This document shows, in pieces, positions 1 to 9,186 of a stretch of 64,000 nucleotides of DNA. Under the pieces are notes generated by a model, which was given only the letters and a program-made list of their open reading frames with translations, ran no database searches and was not told the DNA's origin. The stretch is from Spraguea lophii (taxonomy: Eukaryota; Microsporidia; Spragueidae). Both the position numbers and the translations under genes were made by a program. Numbering within the stretch: position 1 is the stretch's first letter; each line of letters opens with the position of its first letter. Location: positions 186,001 to 250,000 of the forward strand of contig LDOQ01000010.1 in NCBI GenBank assembly GCA_001887945.1, written 5' to 3'.

Positions 1-146
1 TCGTAACGATAAATCTCTATGTTTATTTTTTCCGATCGTATTGTATTCTTGGAAATTAAATCATCTACACCAATATCTTTATACATTATTTCTATTTTGC
101 CAAAACATTTTTTCCCGTGGTGTAAGATTTTAATGCTATTCCACAT
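1..146 (-). CDS. Partial unknown protein (N-terminal 48 residues)
   Basis: An ATG on the minus strand at 146-144 opens a frame that runs without a stop to the window edge, so only the first 48 residues are visible. The peptide starts MWNSIKILHHGKKCF and has a mixed, non-repetitive composition (W, H, C, G) unlike the Ile/Asn/Lys noise read from intergenic DNA here, which is why I think it is a real gene. I see no family motif and give no function. No CCC block precedes this ATG. The gene diverges from the chitin-deacetylase-like gene, with about 170 bp of shared AT-rich upstream DNA. Confidence 0.6.
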   Translation of the reverse strand, partial: MWNSIKILHHGKKCFGKIEIMYKDIGVDDLISKNTIRSEKINIEIYRY

Positions 147-320
147 AATTTTAAAACACAATAACTATATATATTAATAATGAAACAGTTTGTTTTAAAA
201 TTGCACTTTGATCATAAAGATAAATTTTATTTTATAAAAATATTTTAACAAACAAACAAATTTCCATAAATGGATTTTTGCATAATGTAAAGTATAAATA
301 CAATTTCAAATCTAAAAAAT

Positions 321-1052
321 ATGTTTTTATTTCTTTTCATCATCAGAATTTTTACATATTATGAGAATAAGGATAAGAAACACAAAGTTGTTTTATCATT
401 TGATGAAGGACCTAGTAAAAATATTCATGATATAATTGATATCTTAGAAGTTTATCGAGTACCTGCAGTATTTCACTTTGACCCATTAAATGATAATCAT
501 AGAATATCACAATATCTTATCCATCGATTAAAATCCAATAATTATGAAATTGGTCTTTCCATTACAGAAAATCTTCGTAATGTACCAGAAGAAAAAGCTG
601 AAAAAATAATAAAAAAAGCATATTATAAATTTGTTAAGCTTACAGATATGGTACCACTAATAGTAAGATTATCCAGAACAGGATATGATAAAAACACAAT
701 AAAAATAGCTAATAGATTCAATATAATCCATACAACACCAACAATAGATTCTGAAGATATTGACATGGTAAATTTTATGGATCATTTATTACCCAGTATA
801 GAAAAAGAATACCCCAAATTTATATCATTAGTTTTACGTGATAGGTTAACATCTAATATATATAACTTACCAAAGATCCTTTCCAAATTAAATAATGTAG
901 GTTATGATATTACACCATTGTATTCTATTTCTAATTTCAATACGTTTGCAATTCCTATTAAAAAATATATATCAACTACTATCATTCTAGCAGAAGGAAA
1001 CCAAGGAACATATGATATAAAATTATCAAATGAATCATCATCAGATATTTAA
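321..1052 (+). CDS. Divergent polysaccharide (chitin) deacetylase-like protein, probably catalytically dead
   Basis: A 243-residue protein with a hydrophobic N-terminus (residues 1-13), suggesting secretion or membrane anchoring. Residues 24-36 (VVLSFDEGPSKNI) match motif 1 of the NodB/CE4 deacetylase fold, normally TFDDGP, and the following alternation of helices and strands fits the fold. Motif 2, normally H(S/T)xxHP with two metal-binding histidines, is replaced around residues 77-88 by a segment without histidines, and motif 3 is also degenerate. One of the two motif-1 aspartates is Glu. The protein therefore probably lacks the metal site; a loss of activity has been described for another microsporidian chitin deacetylase homologue. 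A structural or carbohydrate-binding role in the spore wall is inference. No CCC block precedes the ATG. It is the first of three tandem plus-strand genes. Confidence 0.65.
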   Translation: MFLFLFIIRIFTYYENKDKKHKVVLSFDEGPSKNIHDIIDILEVYRVPAVFHFDPLNDNHRISQYLIHRLKSNNYEIGLSITENLRNVPEEKAEKIIKKAYYKFVKLTDMVPLIVRLSRTGYDKNTIKIANRFNIIHTTPTIDSEDIDMVNFMDHLLPSIEKEYPKFISLVLRDRLTSNIYNLPKILSKLNNVGYDITPLYSISNFNTFAIPIKKYISTTIILAEGNQGTYDIKLSNESSSDI

Positions 1053-1117
1053 ATATAAATAAAATATAAAGAGTCACCTATTTAAATGTAAATTTTAAAT
1101 CTTAACTTTTTACCCCA

Positions 1118-1450
1118 ATGTTTATTAAACAAATCCTAGAATTTTTTAACACCCAGATAATTACCATGAAAGCCAAAAGAACTGATTTAATAGTTCCATT
1201 TTCATTTGGAATGGGATTATTATCTTTTAAATCACATCAATTTATAAAAGATATATTTACCAATACATTAAAATCCTTATATTTTTATATGTCTAAACCA
1301 TTTTCTATAGGAGATAAAATAAAAATAAGTGGTAAAGAAGGTACAGTACAAGATATTAATTACAATTATATTGTTCTACGTAAAAAAGATGGATATGTTT
1401 ATATTCCAATATTTAGTTTATTTTCTTCAGTAATAGAAGTAAATAAATAA
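1118..1450 (+). CDS. MscS-like mechanosensitive channel, minimal form
   Basis: A 110-residue protein. Residues 25-60 form a glycine-containing hydrophobic helix like the pore-lining TM3 of MscS. Residues 61-105 match the MscS beta domain: PFSIGDKIKISGKEGTVQDI, then a strand and a Y-I-P-x-F segment equivalent to the bacterial P-F-x-V-G-D ... G-x-V-x-x-I ... V-x-I-P-N signature. The usual TM1, TM2 and C-terminal cage are absent, so it is about one third of the bacterial length. MscS-type proteins are known in microsporidia and one set is regarded as bacterial in origin. A role in osmotic responses, for example during spore germination, is inference. A CCCC block at 1113-1116 supports the ATG at 1118. 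Whether so short a protein makes a channel alone or pairs with a longer subunit cannot be told. Confidence 0.8.
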   Translation: MFIKQILEFFNTQIITMKAKRTDLIVPFSFGMGLLSFKSHQFIKDIFTNTLKSLYFYMSKPFSIGDKIKISGKEGTVQDINYNYIVLRKKDGYVYIPIFSLFSSVIEVNK

Positions 1451-1706
1451 TATTTAATTATTAAATAATTTATTTTAATTATAAATTAATATTTACTTTT
1501 TATCATAGATTATTACATTTAGAAGACAATTGATATTACAACCTAATCTTTAGTATATTTATTCTTATAAAATAATTATTTCTAACATATAATACTTATA
1601 ACCAATATATCATATACATAAAAGATAAACACATCATATATTTAAATATATTGTACAGTATTACTTTTTTATTAAATATTTTAAAACAAAAAAATCCATT
1701 ACCCTT

Positions 1707-2294
1707 ATGCATAAATTAAATGATGAAAATTTGCTCCGTTCTCTCGCTGTAGAAGAAAAGATACTAGATGGTGAAAAAAGAGTACATACATTTGAAGGTA
1801 GTACAGCATATGAATTTTTAAAAGGAAAAAATCTTTCTGACACAGAAATAATAGAATACATGAACTATTTAATCACGAACCATATTATAGTACGTGGTAT
1901 AAAGATGGATAAAAAAAACTGTGTAGCAACCATATCAAAAAAGTTCAAGAAGGAAGATATGTATATTTGGGTAGAAAAACAAAAATCACATCTTAATTTA
2001 CTACTTTCTATAATTTTAATATTGGTTACATTATTTATAGTCATGTACCAAGTATGGCCACAATCCCTTAGAAAAGGTGCCGCATTCATTTTATTTCCAA
2101 CTATGGGATTTTTAGGATTTATTGGATGTTTGGGTGTTATAAGATTAATTATATTTGGTATAACATTTTTTACCAATCCACCGGGTATTTGGTTATTCCC
2201 AAATCTATTTGCTGATGTAGGATTCATAGATAGTTTTATACCGGTATGGGAATATAGTGGTATTGATACTAAACCTAAAAATAAAGAGGAATAA
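1707..2294 (+). CDS. SEC62: Sec62, ER protein-translocation subunit
   Basis: A 195-residue protein matching Sec62 of the post-translational translocon (Sec61/Sec62/Sec63) in the ER membrane. A soluble, charged N-terminal domain (1-95) contains the winged-helix-like region including a Y-E-F-L-K-G segment. Two transmembrane helices follow (about 98-115 and 123-153) around the family-typical V-W-P-Q-S-L-R-K-G linker. The conserved segment F-F-T-N-P-P-G-I-W-L-F-P-N-L follows the second helix, then the aromatic tail VGFIDSFIPVWEY. The short C-terminus is charged and ends KNKEE. The ATG is supported by CCC at 1702-1704 (ACCCTTATG). Length is close to other reduced Sec62 proteins. Confidence 0.93.
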   Translation: MHKLNDENLLRSLAVEEKILDGEKRVHTFEGSTAYEFLKGKNLSDTEIIEYMNYLITNHIIVRGIKMDKKNCVATISKKFKKEDMYIWVEKQKSHLNLLLSIILILVTLFIVMYQVWPQSLRKGAAFILFPTMGFLGFIGCLGVIRLIIFGITFFTNPPGIWLFPNLFADVGFIDSFIPVWEYSGIDTKPKNKEE

Positions 2295-2567
2295 AGTGTT
2301 TATTTTTTATATAATTTTTATTTAATATACTTTCTTAATTTAGTTGTTTTCTATTTAATATATTTGGGTATTTTCTATTTGGGTTTTTTTTAATTTAATT
2401 TTTAATATGGACGTCTCGTTTAATTAATTTAAAAAAAATAAAAACAATTTAAATGTTGATTTCTTCAAAATCACCCTTGTAACATATAATCTCATTATAA
2501 TTATTCTCCCCCATTTTTTATAATTAAAAAATATACAATTAAAATTATTTTAATATCATATTATCAA

Positions 2568-3191
2568 TTAATCACCATTATAACACTTTTTATGATAACA
2601 CATCACCATATCATCTTTCACCATTCTTATTAAAGGCAAAGTATATTCTCCATCACAAAAATATTCTAAACAATTATTACACATTCTATCCAAATCCACA
2701 TACAAAGATAAAAATTCTTCTAAATAACATATCTGTTTTTCCAATTCCATATTTTTTATATTCTTCATAGCCATAACATTTATATCCAATAAACCACTAT
2801 CAATTTGTATTACACCATATATATTATGATAATATATTTTTATATCTTTATATTTATAAATATACATATATTCATTTTTACATTCTTCAGAATAAGATAA
2901 TTCATTATGATTTATAGGATTTGGTTTTGGGGAATAAGATAGATCATTATGATTGGTAAGCTTTACGTTTTCAGAATAAGATAAATTATTATGGTTTGTA
3001 AGATCTATTTTTTCTGTTAATTCTAATTTTATAATATTATATTTTGTATTGTAATTATTAAGAAAGAATATTAATTGTTTGTATATATTTTTTAATTCTA
3101 TAAGATTAGGATCTATTATATTATTATTTTTAAATGGTTTTAATTTTAAAAGAAATTTATTACAAAGATATTTTATATATTTATTCTTCAT
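2568..3191 (-). CDS. Possible Mediator subunit 27-like protein with C-terminal zinc site
   Basis: A 207-residue protein starting MKNKYIKYL. The C-terminus holds a Cys/His cluster, C171, C174, C198, H200 and C203 (plus C179), with a Leu-Pro pair in between. That spacing (CxxC, about 12 residues, LP, then HxxC at the end) resembles the C-terminal zinc domain of Mediator subunit 27. The N-terminal half is helical and Asn/Lys-rich, and residues 65-106 are three copies of a 14-residue repeat. A Med27 role in RNA polymerase II transcription is a tentative inference; an unrelated zinc protein is possible. The ATG at 3191 is supported by a CCC block (plus-strand ggg at 3195-3197). It converges with Sec62. 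Confidence 0.45.
   Translation of the reverse strand: MKNKYIKYLCNKFLLKLKPFKNNNIIDPNLIELKNIYKQLIFFLNNYNTKYNIIKLELTEKIDLTNHNNLSYSENVKLTNHNDLSYSPKPNPINHNELSYSEECKNEYMYIYKYKDIKIYYHNIYGVIQIDSGLLDINVMAMKNIKNMELEKQICYLEEFLSLYVDLDRMCNNCLEYFCDGEYTLPLIRMVKDDMVMCYHKKCYNGD
2874..2999 (-). repeat. Three 42-bp tandem repeats inside the Med27-like gene
   Basis: On the coding strand three 14-residue units follow each other, each centred on N-H-N-x-L-S-Y-S with diverged linkers. The repeat is in frame and sits between the helical N-terminal part and the conserved C-terminal part. Confidence 0.85.
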
Positions 3192-4273
3192 AAAGGGTAA
3201 TGGTAATTATAAAATATATTATATAATATTATATTATATTATAAAGAATGTATTTATATTTAGATTATATTAATATTTAAGTGATATATATTAGTATCAT
3301 ATGTAATATATTAGTTTGATTAATTTTCTAAAAAAGTTACCATTAAAATCTTATAGATTGGCTATATTTTTATATAAGCAAATTAACTTTTAATGAAAAT
3401 TATTTAATGGTTATTCATTGAAATTTTAATAATAATTTTAATTATATTCAAAATATTCTGATTGGTTAGAATATATAGGGGTTTAAATCTGGAGAGGATG
3501 AAGATTTTCCTTTCTCTAATAAAAAAATAATACACTTTGGAATATAAGGCAAGACGAGATTAATGCATATCTGCGACAAAACCAATTAGTCCAAGTTTAA
3601 ATGTGTTTTAACAACCTAAAATTATATATTATGGTAAATCCAAGTCAGGCAAGAAACTTCTATAAATAAAAGTTTTATAAAAAAATTAAGATCAAACCAT
3701 TGATCTACGAGCTTATATAAATGTTTTAATCTTAAAAACACAAAATAATGTAAATATTTAATAATTAAAACTTAATTACTTTCCAAAATACAAATTTTAT
3801 TCGATACGAAATCTTATTCTTAATAAATTTACATACAATAGGAATCTCATAAAGATAAGTCCTGGGTTTCGAGATAATCGTCATGATAATTATATTCGTT
3901 ATTAAACTTTTTATACTTATTACTTGGAATGTTGGTGTGAAACACAATCATTATTTAAATCCTTTTTTTAAATAATTATATAATTGATTTAAATAAAAAA
4001 ACAAGTAATACACTCTTATCAATCTTCGAAAGTATTCTTTATATATAAACCATATGAATTTAAAATCAAGCTTATACCAAAAGAAAAATAAAAAAATACA
4101 GAATAAAATATATCATATCAATATAAGGTAAAGTAAATAATAAACATCTAATAAATAGATTATTACTATTCAGTTATTGTATATAATTATAAATTCAATA
4201 TTTAATGTATATAATTATAAGATAAATTCATACACTGATTATTACTTCAAATGTTACAATACCATCATAATAT
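3192..4273. other. Gene-free AT-rich interval
   Basis: Apart from SINE-like copy G I see no supported gene. A 60-codon minus frame at 3765-3947 lacks coding character and a CCC block. Confidence 0.6.
3455..3690 (+). mobile_element. SINE-like copy G, internally deleted
   Basis: Positions 3533-3690 align with the 3' third of the full copy at 27343-27835: shared blocks are the gagattaatgcatatctg segment (3557-3574), the accaattagtccaag segment, and the terminal tataaataaaagttt followed by an A-rich stretch. Upstream, the ggggtttaaatctgg segment near 3479 resembles the B-box region of the element head, so the middle appears to have been deleted. Confidence 0.7.
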
Positions 4274-6316
4274 TTATATTTTAAAATATTCTATACAATC
4301 TTTCATATTATTTCTATAATTTATAGCTTTCTTACAAATATTGTTAACATTTATGAAGAACTCTGTATTACATCCTGTCAAACTTATATGTATATCATCT
4401 TTTACCACTGTTATGAATATAGATACTGTGAATATATTTTTTTCTACTATAAAAGTTATTCCATTTATCAATGATATTTTAAGTTCTTCTATTGGTATTT
4501 CTTTTATAATATATGTACTATTATCTGAAAACATTCTTTTTAAATGTATATTCATTTTCATAACATCGTTTATATGCAATCCGTTGGTTGTTGTACTATC
4601 TTTTACATATTCTTTAACTGTTACATTTAAATTCTTTAATTCTTTTCTTATACAATAAAATATACTTGTTAGTTTTTTTATAGAATTTTTACATGTGGTT
4701 ATGTAATTTTTTATATTTTCCATAGGAATAAGATATGTATTATTTTCATAGAAGAAATACGGTATGAAATCATTTTCTAATATTTTTATATAATTTATTA
4801 TCTGATTGTAATATTTATAATCTAAGTGTATTATTTGATTGCTGTATTTGTTGTATATTTTTATATGATCTTGTAATTCTATTCTTAATGCGATAAAATT
4901 ATAAATTAAATTAGAAGATATTACAGTAAGAGAATATGGAAATTCTAGAGTGTAACACAGATAGAATTCTATATCCCAATAAAGAGAAGTTTCGTTATTT
5001 CTATGTGGGAAAAATATATTTTTTAATGCTTCTTGTTTTTTTATAATTTTCTTTTTTTTGTAATGTGTCTCTCTTATTTTTATAATATTTTTGTTATCAT
5101 ATTTCTCTATGGGATGTATTTCGTATATTTTTTTATCGTCTTTTATCTTTTCTGAAAAATCGCTTTTTGAAACGATAAGATATCCAGATTGGTCTTTAAT
5201 AAGAATTGAAATAAGTTCTGATAAAATAAATAATTCTTTTTTTGTATATGTTCCGTATTTTATTATGTTGTTTGTTATAAGTGCATTATAAATATTTTCT
5301 TTTGTTTGTAAAATATATTTTAAATTATGTTTTACGGATTCGGGACAATAAATACTTTTTTTATTTTTTACGTGTATTATGTAATAAATGTTACTTTCTT
5401 CATATTTCGTTTTTAATAAATTATAAAATATATCTAATTCTGTTGTAAATAGTTGTTTATCGGATAATAAATTGTTAGGACTGGGAACATGTCTTATTTC
5501 AATGTCATTTGTAATTGAGGGTTTATCTTCAGATATATCGACAATATCGGATTTTTGCAATGTAAGACATGTATTGAAAGAATCATTACTTTCTTCCTCG
5601 ACTTCTAAATCTATGTCATTAGGTAATTCAATAAATGCCTTTCTATCTGTAAATTTTTCATTGTTATTTATTTCGGTTTCTTTCTTTTGCATATTAATGT
5701 ATTCTATATCAGATTGATTCATTGAACACTCTGCTTTATTTAACATATCTTTAACTCTTTGCAATTTTACTATTTTTGCATCTTTTACCTTAGGTTTGAC
5801 AGAATATCCATTATTTTCATAATATTTTCTTTTACTTATCACCTGTTTTTTAACAATTTCAACATCACCCACAGGAGTTATTTTATCTTCTTTCGCATTA
5901 TTAATATTTTCCAAAATATCAGAAGTAGTAGAACTATTAAAATCTTTATCAGGTATTATTTCACAATTTGCATTTAAACATCCAATTTTATCTTCCAGTG
6001 CATTAGTTTCTTGAATACATTCTTTCAAATCTGAAGATTCACTTTGACTTGACAAAATACCATCAACTATAAATTCTTTATCTTTACTTATATGCTCTTC
6101 CCCTTCAGAAATTTTATTTTCCACATAACCAATCTTATTTATATTTTCTGAAGTAGAAGATTCCAACGGTATATCTACATACATATCATTTTTAACATTA
6201 CATTCTTCTTTTTCATTACTATGATTATGCTCCAATTGATATGATCCTCTTCTTATTACACCATCATCACTAAAACTTCCAAAAGAATAATAAAAGAATA
6301 TAAATATAATAAACAT
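4274..6316 (-). CDS. Large secreted or ER-targeted protein of unknown function
   Basis: A 680-residue protein. Residues 1-15 are hydrophobic and aromatic (MFIIFIFFYYSFGSF) and look like a signal peptide. Residues 16-300 are acidic, Ser/Glu/Asp/Asn-rich and probably disordered, with a Lys-rich patch around 160-195. Residues 300-680 are more regular, rich in Ile, Tyr and Lys with alternating predicted helices and strands, and look folded. I recognise no domain. The absence of a CCC block before the ATG matches the other lineage-specific secreted proteins here. The long gene-free flank on the upstream side suggests a relaxed genomic context. It could be a secreted effector or a spore-wall component; neither is shown by the sequence. 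Confidence 0.7.
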   Translation of the reverse strand: MFIIFIFFYYSFGSFSDDGVIRRGSYQLEHNHSNEKEECNVKNDMYVDIPLESSTSENINKIGYVENKISEGEEHISKDKEFIVDGILSSQSESSDLKECIQETNALEDKIGCLNANCEIIPDKDFNSSTTSDILENINNAKEDKITPVGDVEIVKKQVISKRKYYENNGYSVKPKVKDAKIVKLQRVKDMLNKAECSMNQSDIEYINMQKKETEINNNEKFTDRKAFIELPNDIDLEVEEESNDSFNTCLTLQKSDIVDISEDKPSITNDIEIRHVPSPNNLLSDKQLFTTELDIFYNLLKTKYEESNIYYIIHVKNKKSIYCPESVKHNLKYILQTKENIYNALITNNIIKYGTYTKKELFILSELISILIKDQSGYLIVSKSDFSEKIKDDKKIYEIHPIEKYDNKNIIKIRETHYKKKKIIKKQEALKNIFFPHRNNETSLYWDIEFYLCYTLEFPYSLTVISSNLIYNFIALRIELQDHIKIYNKYSNQIIHLDYKYYNQIINYIKILENDFIPYFFYENNTYLIPMENIKNYITTCKNSIKKLTSIFYCIRKELKNLNVTVKEYVKDSTTTNGLHINDVMKMNIHLKRMFSDNSTYIIKEIPIEELKISLINGITFIVEKNIFTVSIFITVVKDDIHISLTGCNTEFFINVNNICKKAINYRNNMKDCIEYFKI

Positions 6317-8160
6317 AAAAGATAATTTTACATGTTATTTATACTTTTACTTATTATTAAATATTCTATATGAAGGTAATATTATATGACATTTATTTCT
6401 AAAAAAGTAATTATTTTATTATTTGACATCACGTAATTGTATTTAATTTAATTTCGTGAATATAATAAAATAGTTATAAGTTAACCTATGATAAATATAT
6501 GTAACAATCAATAATAAAATAAATACACAATTATTTTCTTTATATGAAATATGAAATAATATTTATTTTTAAATCATAGTATATTCAATTGATTAAAAAA
6601 CTCTGACAATAATAAATAAGTAACATTTATAGAGGTATAAATACAAAAGAAACTATTAAATATAATATTTATTTTTAGATCATAGTATAACTGATTCATT
6701 AAATATTTTATTTAATCTTGATACGTACATATTTTATTCTATTTTCTTTTTTAAAAAAATAAAATTATCATAATATATTATAATGGTGTGTATTTTGTTA
6801 TAAATGATTAAATAAAGATTTACTTTAAAGTGTTCTGATAGAATATTCATAATTATAACATATTTTTCTATGTATTAAAGAAAAGGAATAATGTAATTAT
6901 TACACGTTTATTATAAGTTATACTCAAATATATTATATTAATATGTGAATATAGATGGATTTATCTAAAAATTCATAAATTTTATTTTTTTATACATAAT
7001 TTACATGTTTAAATAATTGTTTGAAAATAGTTTAATTAAAATATATCATAGTTTATTATTGAAATATTTTATATATTGGTCAAATATTTATAAAGACATT
7101 AAATAAAATTATTTAAATATTCGGATCTTGTATCGAATCCCTCGGCAAAAGAAATATTGAAATCAAAATATACCCGAAATTTTGAATATATTTTTTTAAT
7201 TTTCATAATAACACTTCGTTGTAATCCAGTACAACCAATTAACGGTGAAAATATCGTAGTATGGCATAACTAAAACAATATATTCAAAATATTTGATAAT
7301 AGATATAATTATCATTTAGATATATAACGTTATAATCTATTTAAAATTCACATATTTTTTAAAAAAAATGATTTGATTATTACATCAATAATAAATCTTT
7401 GCTGAAGGAATCGAATTCATCCTTATTAAGTTGAAATTATTGGTAAATTATCATGTAATGACATAATTCTCAATAGTTCATTTTCAAGATTACTTACCAC
7501 AACTATTTTTATTTTTTGTAATATGTATCAAATATTTTATATTTTCATTCTTATAGTTTTTATCATAAAAGTTTTATTTTCTTATAGGAGTTTTTTGGCT
7601 ATTTTTTATTTTAATATGATAATTTGAGATTTTATGAGTATTGAAACAAGGCATACTGAAAATTTTCAAAGAGTCATGTACCAATATGAGGAAAATCATA
7701 AATTCTTATATTAAAATAAAATTTCAATTAGAAATATATCAGAAAATAAAAAATATGAATTTATTTTATATATCAACTTATTAATTTCTTTTAAAAAGAA
7801 TAAAAACAATTTTATCTAACCTATATGCTATCCCATGGTAAAATAATTCCTTATCATTTCATGTTTTCTCAAATTTCAAAAAAACATATCGTCATAAAAA
7901 TACATTTGACATCAATATCTTTTCCTAAGATAAAAAATTAGATATGATAATATATGTAAAAAGAATAAAAAAATCAAATAAAAAAACATTTTAAATGATA
8001 TAATGAACAGAATAACATCAACGAACATAAATAATTTTATAAAAACAATAATTTTTTTAAATAACTTTTTGAAAGAAGAAATGTCTCTTAAATTGTCAAC
8101 AAAAATTTGTATTCATTTATAATTACATCTTCTTTTTTGTTTTAATTTTTGTTCGGTATG
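6317..8160. other. Long gene-free AT-rich interval
   Basis: No frame with coding character. A possible SINE-like head fragment is at 7125-7270. The remainder is A/T-rich sequence in which I see no RNA gene. Confidence 0.6.
7125..7270 (+). mobile_element. Possible SINE-like relic L (head region)
   Basis: The segment cggatcttgtatcgaatcc followed by ctcggcaaaag (7132 onward) resembles the head of the copy at 63177-63639 read on its own strand (gggttcaaatctctcgccaaag), including a B-box-like core. Similarity decays after about 60 bp. Confidence 0.35.
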
Positions 8161-8544
8161 TTACGATCCACGTAAAGAAAGAGTTGCCTGACTTCTTCCA
8201 ATTGAACCATCTCTTGATGAACGATAAAGTCTACGTTTTTTATCTGTAGAGGATTTCGACTCTGTGGTTTCTCGCGCTGTTCTATTTCTATACTGTTTCA
8301 TAAGTTCATTAAATTGTTTGGTATATGATTTAATATATGTTGATTTTTTTGATACTTCTACATATTTAGTTCCAAAATCTAATTTAAGTGGACGGTAAAG
8401 TTTTATAATACCCAATGTTATAATACATAGCCATAATATACTTGCAATTAAAGAATATATAAAATATTTATTTTTAAAAATAATCATGGGTAAATAAATC
8501 AAAAAAATATAAATAAAATAATAATATGTTTTTAATAGATTCAA
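8161..8544 (-). CDS. Small membrane protein with basic Ser/Arg-rich tail; start codon uncertain
   Basis: A frame of up to 127 codons. It encodes two hydrophobic helices (about residues 8-25 and 28-48), then a charged helix and a C-terminal tail rich in Arg and Ser (R-S-S-R-D-G-S-I-G-R-S) that looks like a cytoplasmic phosphorylatable region. No family is recognised. The start is odd: a CCC block (plus-strand ggg at 8546-8548) lies immediately before a TTG at 8544-8542 (CCCATTG), while the first in-frame ATG is residue 20, inside the first hydrophobic helix. Either TTG is used, or a one-base insertion has broken an original ATG, or translation starts at residue 20. The tail composition supports a real gene. 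Confidence 0.55.
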   Translation of the reverse strand: MNLLKTYYYFIYIFLIYLPMIIFKNKYFIYSLIASILWLCIITLGIIKLYRPLKLDFGTKYVEVSKKSTYIKSYTKQFNELMKQYRNRTARETTESKSSTDKKRRLYRSSRDGSIGRSQATLSLRGS

Positions 8545-8680
8545 TGGGATTATAAAATATTATAACTTTTATTCATTAAGATAGAATATATAACATAGAG
8601 ATTATATGATATTTTATTTTTTTATAAAAATATATTATTATTTTATTTATATTATAATATTTTTAAACATATTTAAACAA

Positions 8681-9140
8681 GCCCCTTTAATTAAATGATC
8701 GTGTTATGGTAACCAAATTTCAAATATACTGAGTTTTAACCTTTCACCTATAAGAATTTTAAAAGATAAAAAGTAGGAAAGAAGAAGAAGAAAAAAAACG
8801 TTGAGTGGGTGAGGGGTTGATAGCGTAATATTAGCTATGTTTTGTAAAACGGCACCATTATTATACCAAAATAATGGTTAATTGATGTAATGCAATCTCG
8901 TGTTGATTTGTGATTCAGTCAATAATATGCAAAGAAAAAAACCGGAATCTCATTAAGAATGATATAATTATGATTGTATCATACATAAAATCCTAACGTT
9001 TTAAAATATAAGATAAAATGATATTATGTATATCTGTAGTAAAATTAGTTAATACAATTTAAACATGTTTTAATAATTCAAGATTATATATCACAACTGA
9101 CCATGAAATTCCTATAAATAAAAGTTCCATTTAAAAAATA
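8681..9140 (+). mobile_element. SINE-like copy C, full length but decayed
   Basis: The whole element can be followed: head with ggtaaccaaat (8709-8719) as in copy A, gttgagtgggtgagg, a gtgattcagtcaataatatgc block, the ttagttaatacaa block, and the ending tataaataaaagtt at 9112-9125 with an A-run. The 9-bp string atatttaaa occurs just before the head (8669-8677) and just after the tail (9140-9148), a possible target-site duplication, though weak in such AT-rich DNA. Confidence 0.75.
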
Positions 9141-9186
9141 TATTTAAATAGTAATATCAAATATTATTTTATTTATTAGAAATTAT

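Noticed and set aside
3765..3947. A 60-codon minus-strand frame
   Set aside because: No coding signature, lies in AT-rich intergenic DNA.
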